A stretch of DNA of 33,966 nt from Bacteroidota bacterium (GCA_005884665.1 VBAT01000024.1:15821-49786); one strand, 5' to 3'. Positions 24,256 through 33,726 are shown, counted from the first letter of the stretch. Program-made: numbers and translations. Notes: generated from the letters alone by a model not told the origin.

Positions 24256-27126
24256 ATGGAAAAAACTATAAAAGGGAAAAATCCCGCTAAAGCTTCGACC
24301 GTAAATTCCACAGATAACATCCTGATCAGGGGGGCGAGGGTACACAACCTGAAGAACATAACCGTAAACATACCACGTAATAAGCTCGTGGTTGTGACCG
24401 GTGTTTCGGGTTCAGGTAAGTCCTCACTTACCATCGATACCCTGTACGCGGAAGGCCAGCGGCGCTACGCGGAAAGCCTTAGTGCCTATGCGCGCCAGTT
24501 CCTCAACCGGATGAATAAGCCGGATGTCGACTATATCAAAGGACTTTGCCCGGCCATCGCGATCGAGCAAAAAGTGATCACGAGGACCCCCAGAAGCACA
24601 GTGGGCAGCATGACCGAGATATATGACTACCTCCGGTTGCTTTTTGCCCGGATCGGCAAAACCATTTCCCCGGTTTCCGGGAAAGAGGTTAAAAAAGATG
24701 ATGTAACCGACGTAGTTACAGCGATCAAAGCTCTTAATACGGACGATAAAGTATTTATCCTTGCCAATTTTAAACAGCACAGGAACCGTGATGTTAGAGA
24801 AGAACTGAATATACTGGCGCAAAAAGGATTTAGCAGAACGGTCTCCCCCAACCCCTCCAAGGGAGGGGCTTTAGAACCCTACAGGATTGAAGAGCTACTT
24901 GAGTTGAGCGATAAAGAACTGAAGACAAAAAAAATCTCCCACATACTCGTCGACCGGATTGTGGTAAAAGATTTCACCGAAGATGATATACATCGCATTT
25001 CAGATTCTGTGGGAACTGCTTTCTATGAAGGAGAAGGAGATGTTTACCTGGATGTGCAGTCAGCCGGCTCAACCCCCGATAGCTATCGGGACACTACTCA
25101 CTCACTAATTCATTTCAACAACCGTTTCGAGGCTGATGGTATACAGTTCGAAGAACCGGTCCCGAATTTATTTTCTTTCAATAACCCTTTTGGTGCCTGT
25201 CCTACCTGCGAGGGATTCAGCCAGGTTCTCGGAATCGATAGCGAGCTCGTTATTCCCGACAAAAGATTGAGTGTATATGATGGTGCAATTGCCCCCTGGA
25301 AAGGCGAAAAACTTGGATTGTGGAGAGAGCGTTTTATCAAAGGAGCAAAAAAGTTCAATTTTCCCGTACATAAAGCAATAGCCGATCTTACCGAAAAACA
25401 ATATCAAACCTTATGGGAAGGAAATGAGCATGTGGACGGCATTAATGATTTTTTTAAGGAAGTAGAGCAAAACCTCTACAAGGTCCAGTATCGTGTATTG
25501 TTAAGCCGTTACCGGGGAAGAACTGCATGCCCGGAATGCAAGGGTTTCCGGTTGAGGAAGGAAGCGTTATATGTGAAGATAAATGGGAAGCATATTGGTG
25601 AACTGGGCGAAATGCCGGTGAAATATCTGAAGACCTGGTTTGATGAGCTTGATAAAAGCTTAAGCGATCATGACAAGCAGATCGCCAAAAGAATCCTGAT
25701 CGAGATCCATAACCGCATATATACATTAATGAGTGTGGGGCTCGGCTACCTGACCCTGAACAGACTGGCTAATTCGTTGAGTGGGGGAGAAAGTCAACGC
25801 ATACAGTTGACTCGCAGCCTTGGAAGCAACCTTACCAACTCACTCTATATCCTGGATGAGCCTTCTATTGGGCTGCATTCAAGGGATACGCAAAACCTGA
25901 TAAGAGTATTAAAGGAACTCCGCGACCTGGGTAATACCGTGGTTGTGGTAGAACATGATGAAATGATGATGCGTGAAGCAGATCATATCATTGACATGGG
26001 ACCGTTAGCCTCTCACCTGGGAGGCGAAGTGATCGCTGAAGGCGATTATGACGATATTATCAATAACCCTCAAAGCCTTACCGGCAAATACCTCAATGGT
26101 GATTTAAAAATAGATCCGCCAAAAATTGCCCGCAAATGGAACCGCTCTATAAAGATTGAAGGAGCAAGACAGCATAACCTGAATGATATCACGGTGGAAT
26201 TTCCATTGAATGTACTTTGTGTTGTTAGCGGCGTAAGTGGTAGTGGTAAGACAACATTGGTAAGACAGATTTTATATCCGGCGCTTCGCAAAATCAAAGG
26301 AGAGTTTGGCGATAAAGTAGGTTTTCATAAAGCAATCACCGGGGATATAGATACCATCGGGCAGATTGAGATGGTGGATCAGAACCCGATAGGTAAGTCG
26401 TCACGGAGTAATCCTGTTACCTATATTAAAGCCTATGATGAAATCCGGGACTTGTTTGCAAAGCAACCGCTCAGCAAGATGCGGGGCTATCAGCCCAAGC
26501 ACTTCTCTTTTAATGTCGACGGTGGAAGATGTGACACCTGCAAAGGAGAAGGTGAACAGGTAGTCGAAATGCAATTCCTGGCAGATGTACATCTTGTTTG
26601 TGAATCCTGCGGTGGCAAAAGGTTCAAGGAAGAGGTGCTGGAAGTAAAATACAGGGATAAGAACATTGCCGATGTACTCGAAATGAGCGTGGACGAAGCG
26701 ATAGATTTTTTTTATGAAGAAAGAAATCTCACGCGGGCTATTCAGCCCTTAAGCGACGTAGGATTGGGTTACGTGAAACTGGGTCAATCTTCGGATACAC
26801 TATCCGGAGGCGAGGCGCAGAGAGTCAAACTGGCATCCTTCCTGGGCAAAGGGAAAAGTTCCGATAAGGTGCTTTTCATCTTTGATGAACCTACTACTGG
26901 CCTGCATTTTCATGATATCAAAAAACTGTTAGCTTCATTTAATGCTTTAATAGAGCAAGGCCATTCAATAATCGTTATTGAGCATAATACAGATGTGATC
27001 CGGAGTGCCGACTGGTTAATTGACCTGGGGCCCGAAGCCGGCGATGGCGGAGGGAATGTGGTATATGCTGGCAAACCGGAAGGAATCAGGAAAGTGAAAT
27101 CGAGCCATACTTCTGAATTTGTATAG
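24256..27126 (+). CDS. uvrA: Excinuclease ABC subunit A (UvrA)
   Basis: 956 residues. UvrA recognises bulky DNA lesions with UvrB in nucleotide excision repair in the cytoplasm. Two ABC ATPase modules are complete: Walker A GVSGSGKS at 49-56 and GVSGSGKT at 659-666, signatures LSGGE at 508-512 and 849-853, Walker B LDEPSIGL at 533-540 and FDEPTTGL at 876-883. Zinc cysteines are C315, C318, C425, C428 and C759, C762, C782, C785. The length is slightly above the usual size for the family. Two short segments, about 196-208 and 270-281, coincide with palindromic DNA and look like in-frame insertions in the first half, within or near the UvrB-binding region. The reading frame is intact, so the protein is probably functional. 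Confidence 0.97.
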   Translation: MEKTIKGKNPAKASTVNSTDNILIRGARVHNLKNITVNIPRNKLVVVTGVSGSGKSSLTIDTLYAEGQRRYAESLSAYARQFLNRMNKPDVDYIKGLCPAIAIEQKVITRTPRSTVGSMTEIYDYLRLLFARIGKTISPVSGKEVKKDDVTDVVTAIKALNTDDKVFILANFKQHRNRDVREELNILAQKGFSRTVSPNPSKGGALEPYRIEELLELSDKELKTKKISHILVDRIVVKDFTEDDIHRISDSVGTAFYEGEGDVYLDVQSAGSTPDSYRDTTHSLIHFNNRFEADGIQFEEPVPNLFSFNNPFGACPTCEGFSQVLGIDSELVIPDKRLSVYDGAIAPWKGEKLGLWRERFIKGAKKFNFPVHKAIADLTEKQYQTLWEGNEHVDGINDFFKEVEQNLYKVQYRVLLSRYRGRTACPECKGFRLRKEALYVKINGKHIGELGEMPVKYLKTWFDELDKSLSDHDKQIAKRILIEIHNRIYTLMSVGLGYLTLNRLANSLSGGESQRIQLTRSLGSNLTNSLYILDEPSIGLHSRDTQNLIRVLKELRDLGNTVVVVEHDEMMMREADHIIDMGPLASHLGGEVIAEGDYDDIINNPQSLTGKYLNGDLKIDPPKIARKWNRSIKIEGARQHNLNDITVEFPLNVLCVVSGVSGSGKTTLVRQILYPALRKIKGEFGDKVGFHKAITGDIDTIGQIEMVDQNPIGKSSRSNPVTYIKAYDEIRDLFAKQPLSKMRGYQPKHFSFNVDGGRCDTCKGEGEQVVEMQFLADVHLVCESCGGKRFKEEVLEVKYRDKNIADVLEMSVDEAIDFFYEERNLTRAIQPLSDVGLGYVKLGQSSDTLSGGEAQRVKLASFLGKGKSSDKVLFIFDEPTTGLHFHDIKKLLASFNALIEQGHSIIVIEHNTDVIRSADWLIDLGPEAGDGGGNVVYAGKPEGIRKVKSSHTSEFV
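24843..24879 (+). repeat. Palindromic element inside uvrA, first
   Basis: CCCCTCC (24852-24858), AAG, GGAGGGG (24862-24868) lies in frame inside uvrA and encodes [12 protein letters not shown]. Elements of this wording are familiar to me from Bacteroidota intergenic DNA, a recollection I cannot check here. Confidence 0.7.
25069..25095 (+). repeat. Palindromic element inside uvrA, second
   Basis: CCCGATAGCTATCGGG (25075-25090) is a perfect 16-bp palindrome in frame, encoding PDSYR and the flanking T and D. It sits in a segment of UvrA that has no obvious equivalent in the family. Confidence 0.7.
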
Positions 27127-27506
27127 GATAATTAATGCTCAAATTGCGTGGGCAATACGGCTGTACCGGTAAACATCGCCTTTATAAATTGATCATGATG
27201 ATTAATCGTAGTAATACGAAAAACAGCCAAAATTTTTCCTCTTAAAGCTTGTATTATTTATAAAACAGCTATACGTTTGCTGCCAATTACACCTCGATGG
27301 TGTGAACTCCTCCAATTTCTCTCTGAAATCCGTACCAAATCCACAACACAGTTTAATAAAGTGATTCCCTGCCGGGAATAGCCACTTGTTTATTTGTTTT
27401 CCCCGGAAGACCACCCGATCCTTTCTAAAGCCTACAATCCAGCCTGGTTAACCACCGAACCTGTTAACTATTATCTGTTTTATAAAAAACTACTCAATCA
27501 GGCTTT
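27127..27506. other. 380-base gene-free stretch with promoter and long leader
   Basis: No ORF or RNA gene was recognised. It holds the promoter at 27249-27279 and, downstream of the predicted start of transcription, two small hairpins: ACACC/GGTGT (27289-27303) and ATTCCC/GGGAAT (27364-27379). The part from 27127 to 27245 shows no clear terminator for uvrA. Confidence 0.5.
27249..27279 (+). promoter_or_regulatory. Promoter for the T9SS exported protein
   Basis: TTG (27249-27251), a 20-base spacer and TACGTTTG (27272-27279) make the best -33/-7 match in the window. The leader to the ATG at 27507 would be about 220 bases. Confidence 0.55.
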
Positions 27507-30326
27507 ATGAAAAAATTTTACTCACTATTGTTAATCGTCTTCATGGCTGCCACCCAGGCCATTGCAGGACCAATCATTTCTAATGCTGTTACGGGCAACT
27601 GGAACGCAACTACCAGTTGGGCAGGTGGCGTGGTTCCGGGCCCTGGTGACGATGCGATCATCGTTCCAGGCGCCAACATTACAGTAACTGCCGATGCAAC
27701 AGTAAGCTCTATCAGTTTTAGCGGAACGGCTGCAACAGCCAGGACCCTGATGGTGAATGCCGGCGTTATTCTCACTGTGAACAACGGCATCACACTTGAC
27801 AATGCAATTGCAAATAATACGACATGTGCTATTGCTGGTGCTGGAACAATTAAGTGCGCTTCTTTGAAAATTGGAGGTACGGTAACAACTGGGTTTACTG
27901 CCGACCGCACTGTTTCTTTTAGTTCATCAATTGCCACTTTGAATATTGGGGGGGACCTTACCGTGAGAAGTGAAGATGAAATTTCTAACCAACACAACTC
28001 AACCTTCACACACATATCCGGGACTATTAACGTTACCGGGAACCTGGTACTGGATGCAGAAAATGATGGATCAGCTTCCAGCACAACTTGTACGTATACG
28101 ATGAATGGCGGCGGTGCCGAAACAGGCATTCTGGATATTGCAGGTGCAGCAGCTATTTCAATTCCGGGAACAGGTACAGCAACATTTACGGCTGATGGTA
28201 CTGCTGCAACCGTGATTTATTCAGGCGGTGCGCAGACTGTAAGAAATGTAACTTATACCAATCTTACTCTTTCAGGCAACGGCACCAAGACGATGACCGG
28301 TGTCAGCAGTGTTACAGGCAATATGACTATGAATGGGACAGTAGCCGCAACAACTGCAGCTGCTTTTACTGTTGGTAAAGACCTGACAATTGGAAGCGGA
28401 ACAACGCTGACCATTGCCGGTTTTAGTTTTGATGTAAGCGGTAACACATCTATCAGCGGTACTTTGATCAGTAATAGTACAACAGGTAGTAAGTCGTTTG
28501 ATAACCTTTCAATTAACAACGGTGGGCTATTTAATTCTACCGCGAACGAAAATTATTCTTTTACCGGTGATCTGCAAGTGGATGGAACAGGCAGCATTAA
28601 TTCGGGCACAGGAATGTGGACATTCTCAGGCAACGGTATATTGAGTGGCACAGGTTCAGCTACGATAACCAACGCATCTTTCGTAACAGATTATACAAAT
28701 AATGGGACGTATACGTTCGGAAATTTGGATGTAACAGGTCCTGGTGCAGTAACCCTTCTGAATAATAAAACGATCACTGTTACAGCTACGCTGGCTGGAA
28801 ATGATAATTTTGACCAGGGAATAAACAGCTTGCTGAATTTTGGCGGTGCATCGATAGCCATCAGCGGATTTACGGCTTCAGCGTCTAACAATACAGTTAA
28901 TTACACGGCAGCTGCACAAACAATAAGAGGTGTTGCCTATCAGAATCTGACCTTATCAGGAAGCAATACAAAAACATTAGGTAATAATACCACCGTCAAT
29001 GCAACTCTGTCCATGAAGGGTACAGCTGCATTGGCGTTGGGAGGAAATACATTGACCTACGGCGCTTCTTCGACGCTGGAGTATGCCGGCTCAACAGCGC
29101 AGACGACCACCGCAGTTGAATTCAAAACACCCGGAGGTCCAACCAACCTGACAATAAACAATAGTAATGGAGTTAGTTTGCATGCATCACGCATGATACC
29201 CGGTGTTGTAACATTCATCAATGGAGTATTAACTACTTCTGCCCCGAACCTCATTATTGTTGGTTCTTCCGGTAGCGTGACTGGCGCCTCTGATGCTTCG
29301 TTCGTTGATGGCCCTGTTAAAAAAATCGGTTCGGGCGGTTTTACTTTCCCTGTTGGTAAAACAGGGGTGGGTTATATGAAGATCGAAATTACAAACGTGA
29401 CAGGTGCTACCACCGAGTTTACAGCTCAATACGTTCGCGCCAGCGCCATTACAACTTTCGGCACAACAGGTCTTGCAACTATCGGTTTGCAGGGAGTAAG
29501 CAATTGTGAATATTGGACATTAGACAGGGCAGTGACTACATCGTCTGCTGATATTACGATGTATTGGAACGCACACAGTCCCTGTGGAGGTTCTTATCTG
29601 TCAGACCCTTTGTTTGGAATTCGTATCGCGCATTATAACATTACCAGCTCACAATGGGATGCTCATGGTGGCGGTTCGCCTACAGGAAATGCTTCTTCAG
29701 GTTCAATCACCTGGGCTGGGGTTTCAAACTTTAGTCCTTTTGCACTGGCAGCTTTAGTAGGTTCACAAAGCAGCCTGCCTGTTGTATTAAGCAATGTGAA
29801 AGGCTATGAAAACAACCAGGGTATTCAAATTGATTGGAGCAATCTTACAGAAAAGGACCTGGTAAGTTACGTAGTTGAGCGTTCAACAAATGGGGTAAGC
29901 TTTACTCCGATCAATGAGCAATCACCCAGGAGCAACAATAACGATAAGCAAAGCTATTCAGCTTTCGATGCAACACCTGTAGCAGGTGCTAACTATTACC
30001 GCATCAGAGTCCTTGAGCTCAGCGGTAAAGTAGTTTATAGCAAGATTATCAGGGTAGATATTGGTAAGATGACTGCTGCCTTTTCTCTGTATCCTAACCC
30101 GGTTAGGGGCAACGTGCTGTCTGTTTCTGTCAATAACAGGCAGGGGCAGTATTCACTGAAAGTATCGAATGCCAATGGACAGGAAATCTATAGCAGGAAA
30201 ATAGTTCACCAGGGTGGGTCGATGACGCAAACCATAGAGTTGCTTTCGACAATCAAGCCCGGTGTTTACAATATTATGATCAGTGGTGATAACTATCGTG
30301 AAGCAAAAATCTTCGTAGTACAATAG
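27507..30326 (+). CDS. Large repetitive exported protein with type IX secretion sorting domain
   Basis: 939 residues. The signal peptide is MKKFYSLLLIVFMAATQAIA. The first mature motif, TGNWNATTSWAGGVVPGPGDDA, is the usual start of beta-helix adhesin-like proteins in Bacteroidota. About 60-600 is Thr/Asn/Gly-rich beta-solenoid sequence with an internal repeat: 235-265 (TVIYSGGAQTVRNVTYTNLT and following) and 463-493 (TVNYTAAAQTIRGVAYQNLT and following). A segment with IQIDWSNLTEKDLVSYVVERS (about 773-793) resembles the fibronectin-like domain often found before the tail. The last 80 residues, from FSLYPNPVRGN (859-869), form a type A T9SS C-terminal domain. The protein is expected on the cell surface, perhaps in adhesion; no enzyme motif was found. 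Confidence 0.88.
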   Translation: MKKFYSLLLIVFMAATQAIAGPIISNAVTGNWNATTSWAGGVVPGPGDDAIIVPGANITVTADATVSSISFSGTAATARTLMVNAGVILTVNNGITLDNAIANNTTCAIAGAGTIKCASLKIGGTVTTGFTADRTVSFSSSIATLNIGGDLTVRSEDEISNQHNSTFTHISGTINVTGNLVLDAENDGSASSTTCTYTMNGGGAETGILDIAGAAAISIPGTGTATFTADGTAATVIYSGGAQTVRNVTYTNLTLSGNGTKTMTGVSSVTGNMTMNGTVAATTAAAFTVGKDLTIGSGTTLTIAGFSFDVSGNTSISGTLISNSTTGSKSFDNLSINNGGLFNSTANENYSFTGDLQVDGTGSINSGTGMWTFSGNGILSGTGSATITNASFVTDYTNNGTYTFGNLDVTGPGAVTLLNNKTITVTATLAGNDNFDQGINSLLNFGGASIAISGFTASASNNTVNYTAAAQTIRGVAYQNLTLSGSNTKTLGNNTTVNATLSMKGTAALALGGNTLTYGASSTLEYAGSTAQTTTAVEFKTPGGPTNLTINNSNGVSLHASRMIPGVVTFINGVLTTSAPNLIIVGSSGSVTGASDASFVDGPVKKIGSGGFTFPVGKTGVGYMKIEITNVTGATTEFTAQYVRASAITTFGTTGLATIGLQGVSNCEYWTLDRAVTTSSADITMYWNAHSPCGGSYLSDPLFGIRIAHYNITSSQWDAHGGGSPTGNASSGSITWAGVSNFSPFALAALVGSQSSLPVVLSNVKGYENNQGIQIDWSNLTEKDLVSYVVERSTNGVSFTPINEQSPRSNNNDKQSYSAFDATPVAGANYYRIRVLELSGKVVYSKIIRVDIGKMTAAFSLYPNPVRGNVLSVSVNNRQGQYSLKVSNANGQEIYSRKIVHQGGSMTQTIELLSTIKPGVYNIMISGDNYREAKIFVVQ

Positions 30327-30340
30327 AGAGTACAATAGAG
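30305..30340 (+). repeat. 12-bp tandem duplication across the stop codon
   Basis: AGTACAATAGAG occurs at 30317-30328 and again at 30329-30340. The first copy contains the TAG stop (30324-30326), so the second is an untranslated copy of the gene end. Confidence 0.8.
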
Positions 30341-30349
30341 ACGCAAGGG

Positions 30350-30379
30350 GCCGGTTCACATTCGTGTGACCGGCTTTTT
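30350..30379 (+). terminator. Intrinsic terminator of the T9SS gene
   Basis: GCCGGTTCACA and TGTGACCGGC form a stem (one bulged T) capped by a stable TTCG tetraloop and followed by TTTTT. It starts 24 bases after the stop codon. Confidence 0.9.
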
Positions 30380-30397
30380 GTTGCCTCACCCTCCGAC

Positions 30398-30484
30398 TCC
30401 CTCTCTTGATTGCTGCGCTCCGCTCGCAATGATGGGAGAGGGAGAGCAGGCGGCATACAATTGCTTCGTTACGCTCGTGGCAAT
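30398..30484. repeat. Nested hairpin repeats (TCCCTCTC arms; two ATTGC...GCAAT units)
   Basis: The outer arms TCCCTCTC (30398-30405) and GAGAGGGA (30436-30443) enclose an ATTGC...GCAAT unit (30409-30430). A second unit of the same type, with related inside bases, follows at 30460-30484. A half unit also occurs near 33690-33708. No ORF is supported here. Confidence 0.7.
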
Positions 30485-30516
30485 GAGGCGATGAATATTG
30501 TAAAAAAAGGGAGGGG

Positions 30517-30933
30517 CTATCTTAGCTTGTCCAGGCTTTTTACCAGCTTTTCATCTTTCCACACGCCACGGGCAGCCATAACATACCCGATGACATTGGC
30601 GAAAGCAAAAAGACACGAAAGCGAAATACTTCCGCTTGCAAAAGCCTTCATTTCCGCGAAATAAATGACAAGTGTCACTACGGAAATGGCGATGCCGGTA
30701 AAACATAGCCTCAATTGTAGTTTCCTGTTCTTGAATAAAAAGATGGTACAGAGCGATAGTAGTATCGATGCTCCTGTAAGAACAGCAAGGAAAAAATTAC
30801 TACCTGCGTGTAATTTGTCGGCTGTTACGATATTGTTGACCAGGATAGTCCCGGCATAAAAAGGATAACTGAAACTCAAAATACAGCTTATGGCAGAAAG
30901 TAATAACCAAAGAGTTTGCTGTCGCTGGATCAT
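30517..30933 (-). CDS. DUF4293-like membrane protein
   Basis: 138 residues. The start MIQRQQTLWLLLSAISCILSF, followed by PFYAG, is typical of the DUF4293 family of small Bacteroidota membrane proteins as I recall it. Four hydrophobic segments are visible (about 8-24, 45-63, 72-92 and 100-122), with a charged tail WKDEKLVKSLDKLR. No function is established for the family. The gene follows GlyA on the same strand with a 75-base spacer, so read-through from GlyA is possible. Confidence 0.8.
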   Translation of the reverse strand: MIQRQQTLWLLLSAISCILSFSYPFYAGTILVNNIVTADKLHAGSNFFLAVLTGASILLSLCTIFLFKNRKLQLRLCFTGIAISVVTLVIYFAEMKAFASGSISLSCLFAFANVIGYVMAARGVWKDEKLVKSLDKLR

Positions 30934-30991
30934 AAGGACCTTGTTTAATTAGCTAAATATCGGTTTTTTTGTCAAAACGGTCAGATCACGG

Positions 30992-31008
30992 ACGAAGGCG
31001 CTCTTCGT
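30992..31008 (-). terminator. Weak hairpin after glyA
   Basis: ACGAAG and CTTCGT pair across a five-base loop immediately after the glyA stop codon. No T tract follows, so it may be only an mRNA-end hairpin. Confidence 0.3.
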
Positions 31009-32310
31009 TTAACCCAGTTCAGGATACAGGGGAAACTGTTCCATGAATTCTTTTACCTCTTCTCTAATTCCTGAAATTAATTTTTCATCATCTGGTTTCT
31101 TTAAAACAGTATCTACCATGGCCACAATTGTTTCCATATCCTGTTCCTTCATTCCCCGGGTGGTAACTGCGGGTACGCCTACGCGAATCCCGGATGTGAT
31201 GAAAGGAGATTTGTCATCGAAGGGAACTGCATTTTTATTAAGAGTGATGTGTGCCCTGTCCAACGTTTCCTGGGCTTTTTTCCCTGTAAGATTTTTGTTA
31301 CGAAGGTCGATCAGCATAAGATGGTTATCAGTCCCATTACTTATCAGATCATAACCTCTCGATACGAAAGCTTTAGCCATTGCCTGTGCATTTGAAAGGA
31401 TCTGTTTGCCATAGGCTGTAAAATCATCCGAAAGTATCTCGCCGAATGAGACTGCTTTTGCAGCAATGACATGTTCAAGCGGTCCCCCTTGTGTACCCGG
31501 GAAAACAGCAAGATCCAGCAGTTGGCTCATCGTACGTGTATTTCCCTTGGGATCTTTAATACCCCAGGGATTTTCAAAATCATGACGAAGCATGATAATT
31601 CCTCCACGGGGACCTCTTAGTGTTTTGTGAGTGGTTGAAGTAATGATGTGGCAATGTTCGAAAGGATCATTCAATAAGTTTTTAGCGATCAGGCCGGCGG
31701 GGTGGGCTATATCGGCCATGATTACTGCGCCGATCTTGTCAGCTACTTCGCGAATGCGTTTATAATCCCAATCGCGGCTATAGGCAGAGGCGCCACAAAT
31801 GATCATCTTTGGTTTCTCTTTCAATGCTGTTGCTTCCAACTGGTCATAATCCACAAGTCCCGTTTCTTTTTTTACACCATAAAATAACGCATGAAAATTT
31901 TTGCCGCTGAAATTAGCAGGGCTTCCGTGTGTGAGATGACCACCCATACTGAGATCCAGTCCTAATACTTTTTCGCCTGGTTTTACACAAGCTAAAAAAA
32001 CAGCGGCATTAGCCTGAGCGCCACTATGAGGTTGTACATTGGCCCAGCTTGCATTAAAAACAGATTTGAGTCTTTCGATAGCCAGCGTTTCTATTTCATC
32101 TACTACTTCGCAGCCGCCGTAATATCGCCTGCCGGGATATCCTTCAGCATATTTATTTGTGGGACAGGTACCCATTGCCTGCAATACCTGGAATGAAGTA
32201 AAGTTTTCTGATGCGATCAGTTCGACGCCATTGCGCTGGCGATCGAGCTCTTTGCGTAAGAGATCAAAAACAGGAGTATCCTTTTGTGTTGTTAAGTTTG
32301 CCAGTTTCAT
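31009..32310 (-). CDS. glyA: Serine hydroxymethyltransferase
   Basis: 433 residues, a normal length. The pyridoxal-phosphate enzyme converts serine and tetrahydrofolate to glycine and 5,10-methylene-tetrahydrofolate in the cytoplasm, supplying one-carbon units. Motifs are [10 protein letters not shown] (30-39), the [15 protein letters not shown] stretch (54-68), [10 protein letters not shown] with Asp200 and His203, and the cofactor lysine Lys229 in [13 protein letters not shown]. The C-terminal [11 protein letters not shown] is also conserved. No -7 box lies immediately upstream; the nearest on this strand is at 32498-32505, which would make a leader of about 180 bases containing a short ORF. 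Methylene-tetrahydrofolate links it functionally to the purine pathway, although purQ is not close. Confidence 0.97.
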   Translation of the reverse strand: MKLANLTTQKDTPVFDLLRKELDRQRNGVELIASENFTSFQVLQAMGTCPTNKYAEGYPGRRYYGGCEVVDEIETLAIERLKSVFNASWANVQPHSGAQANAAVFLACVKPGEKVLGLDLSMGGHLTHGSPANFSGKNFHALFYGVKKETGLVDYDQLEATALKEKPKMIICGASAYSRDWDYKRIREVADKIGAVIMADIAHPAGLIAKNLLNDPFEHCHIITSTTHKTLRGPRGGIIMLRHDFENPWGIKDPKGNTRTMSQLLDLAVFPGTQGGPLEHVIAAKAVSFGEILSDDFTAYGKQILSNAQAMAKAFVSRGYDLISNGTDNHLMLIDLRNKNLTGKKAQETLDRAHITLNKNAVPFDDKSPFITSGIRVGVPAVTTRGMKEQDMETIVAMVDTVLKKPDDEKLISGIREEVKEFMEQFPLYPELG

Positions 32311-32383
32311 AAATTACAGAAAACGTTTAAAGGTTTAATAAGTTCAAAAGGTTCAAAAGGTTAATGTAAAACCTCTTGAATGA

Positions 32384-32488
32384 TTACCAGATCAATAAAT
32401 CGCTGATTCCGAAAGCTACCAGGGTCGCGGTACGGTCGTTATGCTGTGTAAAAGACAATGACATAGCAGGAGATCCGGTAACCCACAT
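32384..32488 (-). CDS. Possible 34-residue ORF in the glyA leader
   Basis: An ATG-to-TAA ORF reading MWVTGSPAMSLSFTQHNDRT and then ATLVAFGISDLLIW, on the same strand as glyA and 73 bases upstream of it. A TATTTTTG -7-like box lies 9 bases before its ATG. It has no recognised family and could be chance. If real it would be a leader peptide or small protein; its end (DLLIW) is hydrophobic, but there is no clear signal or membrane segment. Coding status cannot be judged from one sequence. Confidence 0.3.
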   Translation of the reverse strand: MWVTGSPAMSLSFTQHNDRTATLVAFGISDLLIW

Positions 32489-32497
32489 ATTACTATG

Positions 32498-32505
32498 CAA
32501 AAATA
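32498..32505 (-). promoter_or_regulatory. Candidate -7 box upstream of glyA
   Basis: Minus-strand TATTTTTG followed by C fits TAnnTTTG. It is the only such box I found between glyA and the divergent nucleotidyltransferase gene. A -33 element was not found at the usual distance. Confidence 0.4.
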
Positions 32506-32590
32506 AGTGTGTGATCAATGTTAAAGGTTTTAACGGATAAATTTTTATTCATTTAAAATTCACTACTTTCACGGGCTTTTTCGACAATCA

Positions 32591-33583
32591 ATGAAGGCAA
32601 TTATACCAGTAGCAGGCGCGGGGACTAAGCTGCGTCCCCATAGTTATACTCAACCCAAGGCTCTCATTCCGCTGGCCGGAAAGACTGTTCTAAGCATTAT
32701 TATCGATCAGTTACGCGAAGCAGATATCAATGAATTCATTTTTATAGTAGGTTATCTAGGCGATAAGATCAGGGATTATGTGGAAGCTAAATACCCTGAG
32801 TTGCAAGCCCATTACGTTCAACAAATTGACCGCCAGGGAATCGGGCACGCTATTAACCTGGCAAGAGGAATTGTAAATAATGATGAGGTTTTCGTAGTGC
32901 TTGGCGATACGATCTGTGAGTATGATGTAAAAGAAGTGGCCAGCAGCCCCGACTCAATGATCGGTGTAAGAAAAGTGGATGATCCCAGGGAATTTGGGGT
33001 AGCAGAAATTAATGAACACGGCTATATCGATCACGTAGTTGAAAAACCCCAGATACCAAAATCGAACATGGCCCTTGTGGGTATCTATAAGATAAAGGAA
33101 GCGGAACTTTTATTTCAGTGTCTCGAAAATAATTTCCTGCAGGGTTTGCGGACACATGGCGAGTATAGCCTGACCGACGCTTTGGATTGTATGTTGCGCC
33201 AGGGAGCAAAGTTCAAGGCATTTAAAGTAGAAAGTTGGTTTGATTGCGGCAGGAAAGAAACGCTGCTCGAATCGAATGCTACGTTGCTGAGAAAATTCGC
33301 TCCGCAGAATGGAAGGGATCATCATTTTGAAAACACTGTGATCATTTACCCGGTCAGCATAGGTGAAGGATGCGATATCAAGAATTCAATTATTGGCCCC
33401 AACGTCACCATCGGTGATAATACGACGATCAATTATTCTATCGTGCGGGATTCGATCGTTGGTTCTTTTTCCAACCTGTATGATATTGTATTGGAAGATT
33501 CATTAATCGGCAGCGATACCGGCCTCCGCGGCGAAACCCGTCAATTGAACATAGGCGATAATACTAGTATTGACCTGGGATGA
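32591..33583 (+). CDS. Sugar-phosphate nucleotidyltransferase with C-terminal beta-helix
   Basis: 330 residues. The N-terminal domain begins MKAIIPVAGAGTKLRPHSYT followed by QPKALIPLAGK (21-31), the NTP-binding signature of glucose-1-phosphate thymidylyl/uridylyl-transferase-like enzymes, with Lys13 where many homologues have arginine. The catalytic metal aspartate is in VVLGDTICEYD near 105. From about 250 the chain becomes a left-handed beta-helix of hexapeptide-like units (IKNSIIGPNVTIGDNTTINYSI). It activates a sugar phosphate with a nucleotide for cell-surface polysaccharide or cofactor synthesis. No neighbouring sugar-nucleotide genes are visible, so the sugar is not known. Confidence 0.88.
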   Translation: MKAIIPVAGAGTKLRPHSYTQPKALIPLAGKTVLSIIIDQLREADINEFIFIVGYLGDKIRDYVEAKYPELQAHYVQQIDRQGIGHAINLARGIVNNDEVFVVLGDTICEYDVKEVASSPDSMIGVRKVDDPREFGVAEINEHGYIDHVVEKPQIPKSNMALVGIYKIKEAELLFQCLENNFLQGLRTHGEYSLTDALDCMLRQGAKFKAFKVESWFDCGRKETLLESNATLLRKFAPQNGRDHHFENTVIIYPVSIGEGCDIKNSIIGPNVTIGDNTTINYSIVRDSIVGSFSNLYDIVLEDSLIGSDTGLRGETRQLNIGDNTSIDLG

Positions 33584-33690
33584 TGCTAAAGATGGATGCT
33601 TGATGCTGGATACTAGCCGCTAGATGCAATGGCGTCCATTTCAACTAACCAGTATCTGGGATCCAGCATCCAGAGACCAGCATCCAGTAG
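33584..33690. repeat. Dispersed imperfect inverted repeat, copy B
   Basis: A mosaic of GATGCTGGAT and its complement ATCCAGCATC. GATGCTGGATACTAG (33602-33616) can pair with GGATCCAGCATCCAG-type arms at 33660-33687. Its core (33617-33654) aligns with copy A near 5081-5118. It fills the spacer between the nucleotidyltransferase and the next gene. Confidence 0.65.
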
Positions 33691-33726
33691 CTTCACTCGC
33701 AATGAGGCATCTAGTATCTTTACTGC

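Noticed and set aside
24852..25090. Frameshift or pseudogene call for uvrA based on the palindromes
   Set aside because: The reading frame continues through both elements and every ATPase and zinc motif is present.
27518..28129. 203-residue minus-strand frame, Val/Pro-rich
   Set aside because: It mirrors the Thr/Asn/Gly-rich T9SS protein; composition is explained by the opposite strand.
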